Shown here: piece by piece, positions 59,901-64,000 of the stretch
Layout: every line of letters starts with the position of its first letter
How positions within the stretch are numbered: the stretch's first letter is position 1
From: Entophlyctis helioformis
Taxonomy: Eukaryota; Chytridiomycota; Chytridiomycetes; Chytridiales; Chytriomycetaceae
Direction: 5' to 3'
Assembly: GCA_025526915.1 (NCBI GenBank)
Contig: JAHLKH010000044.1
Location: 102,431 to 166,430, forward strand
DNA: 64,000 nucleotides
Program-made: the position numbers and the translations under genes
The notes under the pieces: generated by a model
Databases searched by the model: none
Seen by the model: only the letters and a program-made list of their open reading frames with translations
What the model was told of the DNA's origin: nothing

Positions 59901-60559
59901 CATCTGCCAACGGTCGCCCACCAGCTCGCTGACATACAAGTCCAAGAGACCCGTGCTGTGGCGTTCAAGGCACCAGGCATGGCAAGTGCATGGACGACGG
60001 CGCAGCTGATCCTCATTCCCGGCCTGGACATTGTGCTGCTCAAGCGGACAAGACTGCACGTGTCCAAGACGGGCGACGAGCGCTCATCACGCCGATATGC
60101 GCAGGTCTTCTTCTCGGGGCCGCAGCTGTTTCTGCGAGACATCAGGCAGCTGCGCATGGTTGCAGATGGCAGGGACGAGCGCGTCGTGAATGTGTTTGCT
60201 CGCGACCAGCTTGTGCTGTCGGTCAAGTTTGACGATGTGGCTGGCGCTGTCGACTTTCGGTCGCTTTGCGAGCTGACGCGGTGGAGAAGAACAGTGGCAC
60301 CGCACGGCATCCATGGTGGGCCGGTGGGCACACAGATCGACGATGCAGCCGGTTGTGGGACGAGCAGCCAGACCGGCCAGCACGTTGGCGTGTATCGGCC
60401 AGTGTCATCCACACCAAGCAACACGCGGCTGGGGCTCGAGGCTATCGCTGGATCGAGCGGGACGCTGAGCGGTGTCCGGCATGCAGGCGATCCGTCGGGA
60501 TCCGTCGCAGCAGCGCCATCAGTCTCCGTGAGTACGAGCAACTCAGCCATCACAGATAG
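56933..60559 (+). pseudogene. Class C (GABA-B-like) GPCR, copy 2, frameshifted
   Basis: This is the second copy of the receptor at 43417. It begins with the same signal peptide (MLSPRRLVRLLPLLLLQALL for copy 1; here MLSPRQLVRLLPLLLLQALL), keeps venus-flytrap pieces (IPDGSYNASSWEAYLDNIRD region; LAAGRLNRLFPNPAILFNFP, intact here but broken in copy 1), 7TM pieces and the acidic tail. Relative to copy 1 it has 1-3 nt indels near 57115, 57145, 57565, 57800, 57980, 59376 (in TM5 region), 59960 and 60280. The intron between TM2 and TM3 (58953-59074) is shorter. Because it breaks the 7TM region as well as the ligand domain, I call it a pseudogene, with the reservation that sequence errors in a repeat could produce the same picture. 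Confidence 0.7.
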
Positions 60560-60909
60560 GGAATGAAGATGCCGGTTCTCATGCCATCAAACTTGGTAGA
60601 AACGCTGTGATCGGTCGATGTCGAGAACCCTTGTGAGATGCAGACGCTGCGTGATGCGAGCACGGCAATGATTCTCTGGGCATTTGGCATTGACTTTACA
60701 GGCCAAGGTGGCCGGCACGCTGTGTTTGAGAAGTTTCTCATCAGGCATCTGCGGTCGTCTGGATATGCCTATGTGCGTCTGATGCCATCCATCCATGTCC
60801 GGTCTGTGGTGTGGCGTCTCTGGTCCGAGATCGCGGCTGCTGTGACAAACGCTGTCGCCGCGATCAAGTGCGGCAGGCACGCCAGCTGGCGACTCGTCAT
60901 GGTGCTCAG
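56933..60909 (+). repeat. Direct duplication unit, right copy
   Basis: Counterpart of 43417-47435 in the same orientation, 13.5 kb apart. Similarity stops at CATGGTGCTCAG (60909), after which the two sequences are unrelated. Confidence 0.9.
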
Positions 60910-61323
60910 CTGCAGACAACTTGGAGCCAGGTGCCATGAATGTGATCTTGCAGAAGACCACAGTTGATGCGGCATATGTCGCTCTTCGGCTTGCCAGGAC
61001 GGCTTCAGACTCCTCGCAAAGGTCGAGAAGCGCGCTGACAGCATCACGGATATGGCTGCTGACACCAGCACGACCTGCAGCAGTCAACAAGAGTAAGTGC
61101 GAGTAGCAGAGCATGCCGTGCTCTTGTGTGCTCACTCAGATTGTCGTGTATGGCAGAGCCATTGCTCGTCGACGCACAGCAACAGATGGAGCAGAACTCT
61201 GCATGATGGTTCTTGGGCCAGGATCTCAAGGTCGTGGTTTCGCATTTCATAACGCCACTCGTGCGACTCAAAGTTCAACAAGCTCATCTCTGGTAGTAAG
61301 CAGCTCAAACCGAAAGCATCCAT
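60560..61323. other. Duplicated 3' flank and unassigned gap before the Crinkler-like gene
   Basis: Bases up to 60909 repeat the sequence downstream of GPCR copy 1. The rest has no recognised gene. The plus-strand frame 60638-60967 (AFGIDFTGQGGRHAVFEKFL) is partly shared with the left copy at 47248 but is not conserved as an open frame, so I do not call it a gene. Confidence 0.4.
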
Positions 61324-63533
61324 TCATTTGCCGAGGACAGCGAGGATAGACTTGCGGAGGCCCATCGCTGCAATCCCAAGCTCCTTGAGATCATTGTCAG
61401 TGAGGCTAGGGAGTATAGAAAAGTCGATCCGCTGAGAGCCAAAGATTTCAGCAATCATACGAATGTCGTCATCATTAACATTCGTCCGAGTCTTCAACGC
61501 TGAATAGAAGCCATCCATATCATCAAAGTCGAATGTGCCTGCGAGCGGTTGGGGTGCGACGCGCTGCCGTTTGCTGCTGACAGACCGCTGCTCAGAATCG
61601 CCTGCGATACGGTTGGCAAGCCCAAGTTCGCCCATCGCCTCCGCCTTGCGTGCAAGATGCTTGATCGCCGTATCGGTTGCCTCGGGATTGCAGATGATAT
61701 TGACGGGGAACTCAAAGGCGTCTGAAAGCGCGCTGCTGGTGAAGACATACCCACGGTCGGCCAAGTCGCGACTGCCTTGATCTGAATCCGCGGGGTAGTT
61801 TGGTGCAATGAAAAGTCGGTAGTCGAGCAGCTGCTTGCCGCCAATGGTCACTGGTGACTGAGCAAGCATTTCTTTGAGCGACTCATCAATCTTGGCCTTT
61901 CCGCGCGCGGCAATCGTCAGCTGCACCAGAACACGGACAGTGGTGCCAAGTTCTTGCGAGGTGGCAAAGAAGACAACGTCGCATTTGCTTCCGCTCCTGT
62001 CTGGATCCTGCATCACGTAGATCCGGCTGGTGTCGTTGCATTCAGCGATGCTCTCCATGATGCGGATGTTGGCGACCAGGAGCCCTGCGGCACAAGCTTG
62101 ACACGGTTGCGCAGGAACGTCCAAAGCTTGCCATCGGCCGAGTCGCACAGCTCCAGAGCAAACAGAAACTCGAAAGCCTTGCCTTTAAGCGTCTGCACGG
62201 TCTCGGACGACTTGACAAGATGTTGCAGCATTGCGATGTTGTCCCACGTATACCAGTGCACATACTGCCGGAAAATGCGCAAGAGCAGATGGTTTGGCGC
62301 GTAGATGGTCCATTGGCCACCAGTGGCTCGACGAACGCGCAAAAGGCCGGCCTCGATCAGCTTGATGAAATGGCGCGAGACTTCAGGCACCAAGACGTAG
62401 TCGTTGCGGGTCGTTGCGATCGCTGTGGCATGGAGCAGGGCAAGGCTACGGCTGTAGCATCGAGACTGCCACCAAAAGTTGACACGATTCGATCCTTGAA
62501 GATGACAGCTGCTCAGACTCGATGACGTGTCCCACTGATCAATCAAGTCTTGAACGCATGCCAGACGGCACTCGGAGGATGCCATCAGGAAGAACTGGAC
62601 GATCTTGGGAGGTCCAGCAAGCCGTTCATAGAGCTCAGACAGCCGCTCAGCCTCCTGCGTGTTGCAGCCTCCAGACTGAAGTAGTTGCTAAGGATCTCGC
62701 GGATCTCGTCGCGCTGAAAGTTGGCCATCTTATGAGTGATGTCAATGGTCATGAGGCCGCTGGTCAGGGTGATCTCAGTCACGAGAGTCGGTAGGGTGCC
62801 TGAAAAGACCCATGCAACGTTCTTTTGTTTGCGTAGGGGGTGATGCACTTGTGAACGATCGAAGGGCGAGAAGCATGACATCGTCCTTTGCGAGCGCCGC
62901 GCGAATGCTGTTGGGTGTGGAATGGCGCCATTGAAGAACAGCTGGCAGTCGTCAATGTGGATGACAAGCTTGCGGTCGCCGGGCCTCAAGCATCCCGTTA
63001 AATGCAGACTGGGGGGTTGGATTCGGCAAGTCTTGCTGGCTGGTATTGGGCGAGACGTAGTTGCTGCCAGTAGCTGCCCCATCGATGCAGTTTGAGGCGT
63101 TGGACGTCAAGAGAGCCTCAATGTCGTGGAACATGGTCGTGAGCATTGAGTCGAACTTGGCTCTGAACACTCGCTGGACGGTGTTCCCATTGACGATGCC
63201 ACCCACGGCTTCAAATGGGTAGCGTTCGCAGCTGCTAAGGACCTGGCTCAGAAGAAGGCTGTGTTGGGCGAGAGAGTAACTCTGCATGCGCTCTGCAGGC
63301 GTGCGCTTCCATGACCGTTGTCGTCTTGCCCGAGCCCGAAGTGTCAAAGCAGGTCACGACTTCCGGCTTCATGCTTGGCTCGAGGCCACGAAAGAGAAAG
63401 CCGAGGGTGTCGGACAGGCTGGTGATGGCCGTCGTGATGACCGAGGGCTTGATGAACTGCTCTCGCCGGTGAAGACATTCTTGACAAAGGGCATGCTGGC
63501 GGGCCCGCTCTGGTGCGTCTGCGGTGACTGCAT
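61324..63533 (-). pseudogene. Crinkler (CRN)-like protein: P-loop NTPase, winged helix, nuclease-like domain, SAM; frameshifted
   Basis: CRN-type proteins pair an NTPase with a HTH and a restriction-endonuclease-like domain and are proposed to derive from transposon systems; oomycetes and chytrids secrete some as effectors. Minus-strand blocks occur in this order: LGFLFRGLEPSMKPEVVTCF then the Walker A SGSGKTTTV (about 63318-63345); a Walker B IHIDDCQLFF (about 62930-62960); VAWVFSGTLPTLVTEITL; a winged helix (EVSRHFIKLIEAGLLRVRR; about 62300-62390); KAFEFLFALELCDSADGKLW and CDVVFFATSQELGTTVRVLV, the nuclease-like core; and a C-terminal SAM-like domain (LPSLTDNDLKELGIAAMGLR). The frame changes at least five times, near 63455, 63300, 62990, 62660 and 62075, without introns. 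The start is uncertain (63533 or 63494). No secretion signal is visible. Confidence 0.6.
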
Positions 63534-63724
63534 GTGCTGTTGGCGAAATGTGTTGGTGAGGGAAGTGGGGCGGCGCAAAGAACGGATTTTGGCGGCGTTT
63601 GACGGGTGGGACCCACTCCCACCCCGTCCAGTCACACGGCTCTCACACCCTCAGCGCTCTCACACTCTTGCTCTCTCTCTCACGGCTCTCTCTCTCACAC
63701 TCGCACCGCTCGTCTGGTCGCCGC
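63534..63724. repeat. Intergenic stretch with CT-rich microsatellite
   Basis: TCTCTCTCAC and GGCTCTC units run from about 63636 to 63706 between the divergent CRN-like and right-edge genes. No coding feature is seen. Confidence 0.6.
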
Positions 63725-63825
63725 ATGCAGCTCACGTACGTCGTCGAGTCGCTGGCCGACTGCCGCCTGGCCTCGTCTGCAAAGGACGCGGCCTCGTCGT
63801 CTGCTGCCCTGCCACCTGCCGCCCA

Positions 63826-63879
<54 letters not shown>

Positions 63880-64000
63880 CAGACTGAAGCTTTCGGCGAC
63901 TGCGCACTTGAACAAGCTCACGCTCAGGCTCACGCTCAGGCTCAGGCTGCCGCCTACAGCCTCGACCCGGCCGCCGCCCTCGACAGCCTGGCCTGCCCGC
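63725..64000 (+). CDS. Unknown protein, N-terminus only (3' end off window), with 17-unit CTG repeat
   Basis: The frame from the ATG at 63725 reads MQLTYVVESLADCRLASSAK followed by a Ser/Ala stretch and then 17 leucines from (CTG)17. After the repeat the more protein-like frame is a different one (AQTEAFGDCALEQAHAQ and YSLDPAAALDSLA), in which the repeat would encode alanines. So either the gene changes frame at the repeat through a repeat-length error, or an intron boundary is hidden. I do not recognise the family. It is divergent from the CRN-like gene. Confidence 0.45.
63827..63877. repeat. (CTG)17 microsatellite
   Basis: Seventeen uninterrupted CTG units inside the putative first exon of the right-edge gene. 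It is the longest pure trinucleotide run in the window. Confidence 0.95.

Overview
This is a gene-dense eukaryotic nuclear window of moderately high GC. Most genes are cut by many short introns (about 55-100 bp) with GT or GC donors, CTAAC/CTGAC-like branch sites and NNCAG acceptors. The gene set (tubby, MEAK7, PANK4-type fusion, kinesin-5, WDR5, PEX11, kynureninase, Miro/GEM1, cohesin RAD21, dynactin p25, class C GPCRs, a Crinkler-like protein) best fits an early-diverging zoosporic (chytrid-like) fungus. The organism is inferred, not shown. Exon coordinates below were read by hand from splice signals, reading-frame phase and family conservation.

Layout, left part (1-43 kb, housekeeping): INTS7-like C-terminus (+), tubby (+), MEAK7 (-), PANK4-type kinase/phosphatase (+), kinesin-5 (-), WDR5 (+), PEX11 (-), kynureninase (+), ribosomal protein eS4 (-), ALG5 (+), a seven-TM protein (-), mitochondrial EF-P-like factor (+), TMEM94-like protein (-), Miro GTPase (+), EVE/THYN1 protein (+), a CIPK-type kinase with a NAF motif (-), RAD21 (-), an AVT/SLC38-type amino acid transporter (-) and dynactin p25 (+). 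From 3 to 43 kb strands mostly alternate, so neighbours are convergent at 3' ends (often 35-175 bp apart) or divergent from short shared promoters (29-290 bp, one of 911 bp). Three shared promoters carry CACGTG boxes and two of those also carry CCAAT boxes.

Right part (43-64 kb, accessory): a roughly 4 kb unit encoding a class C (GABA-B-like) GPCR occurs twice in direct orientation (43.4-47.4 kb and 56.9-60.9 kb). Both copies are frameshifted, at different places. Between them lie an unassigned 4 kb stretch rich in simple repeats, a frameshifted K/A-rich hypothetical gene, a Ty3/gypsy-type integrase relic and an intact small hypothetical gene. After the second copy comes a frameshifted Crinkler-like P-loop NTPase / winged helix / nuclease-like / SAM protein, then the start of an unknown gene with a 17-unit CTG repeat.

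The housekeeping genes do not form an operon-like pathway. Their products serve transcription and chromatin, the cytoskeleton, organelles, glycosylation and translation. The main unusual points are the CIPK-type kinase outside plants, the PANK4-type fusion that keeps kinase residues, an intron with no AG acceptor in kinesin-5, several very small exons (one of 3 nt), a raised share of GC-AG introns, and the decayed duplicated accessory region.
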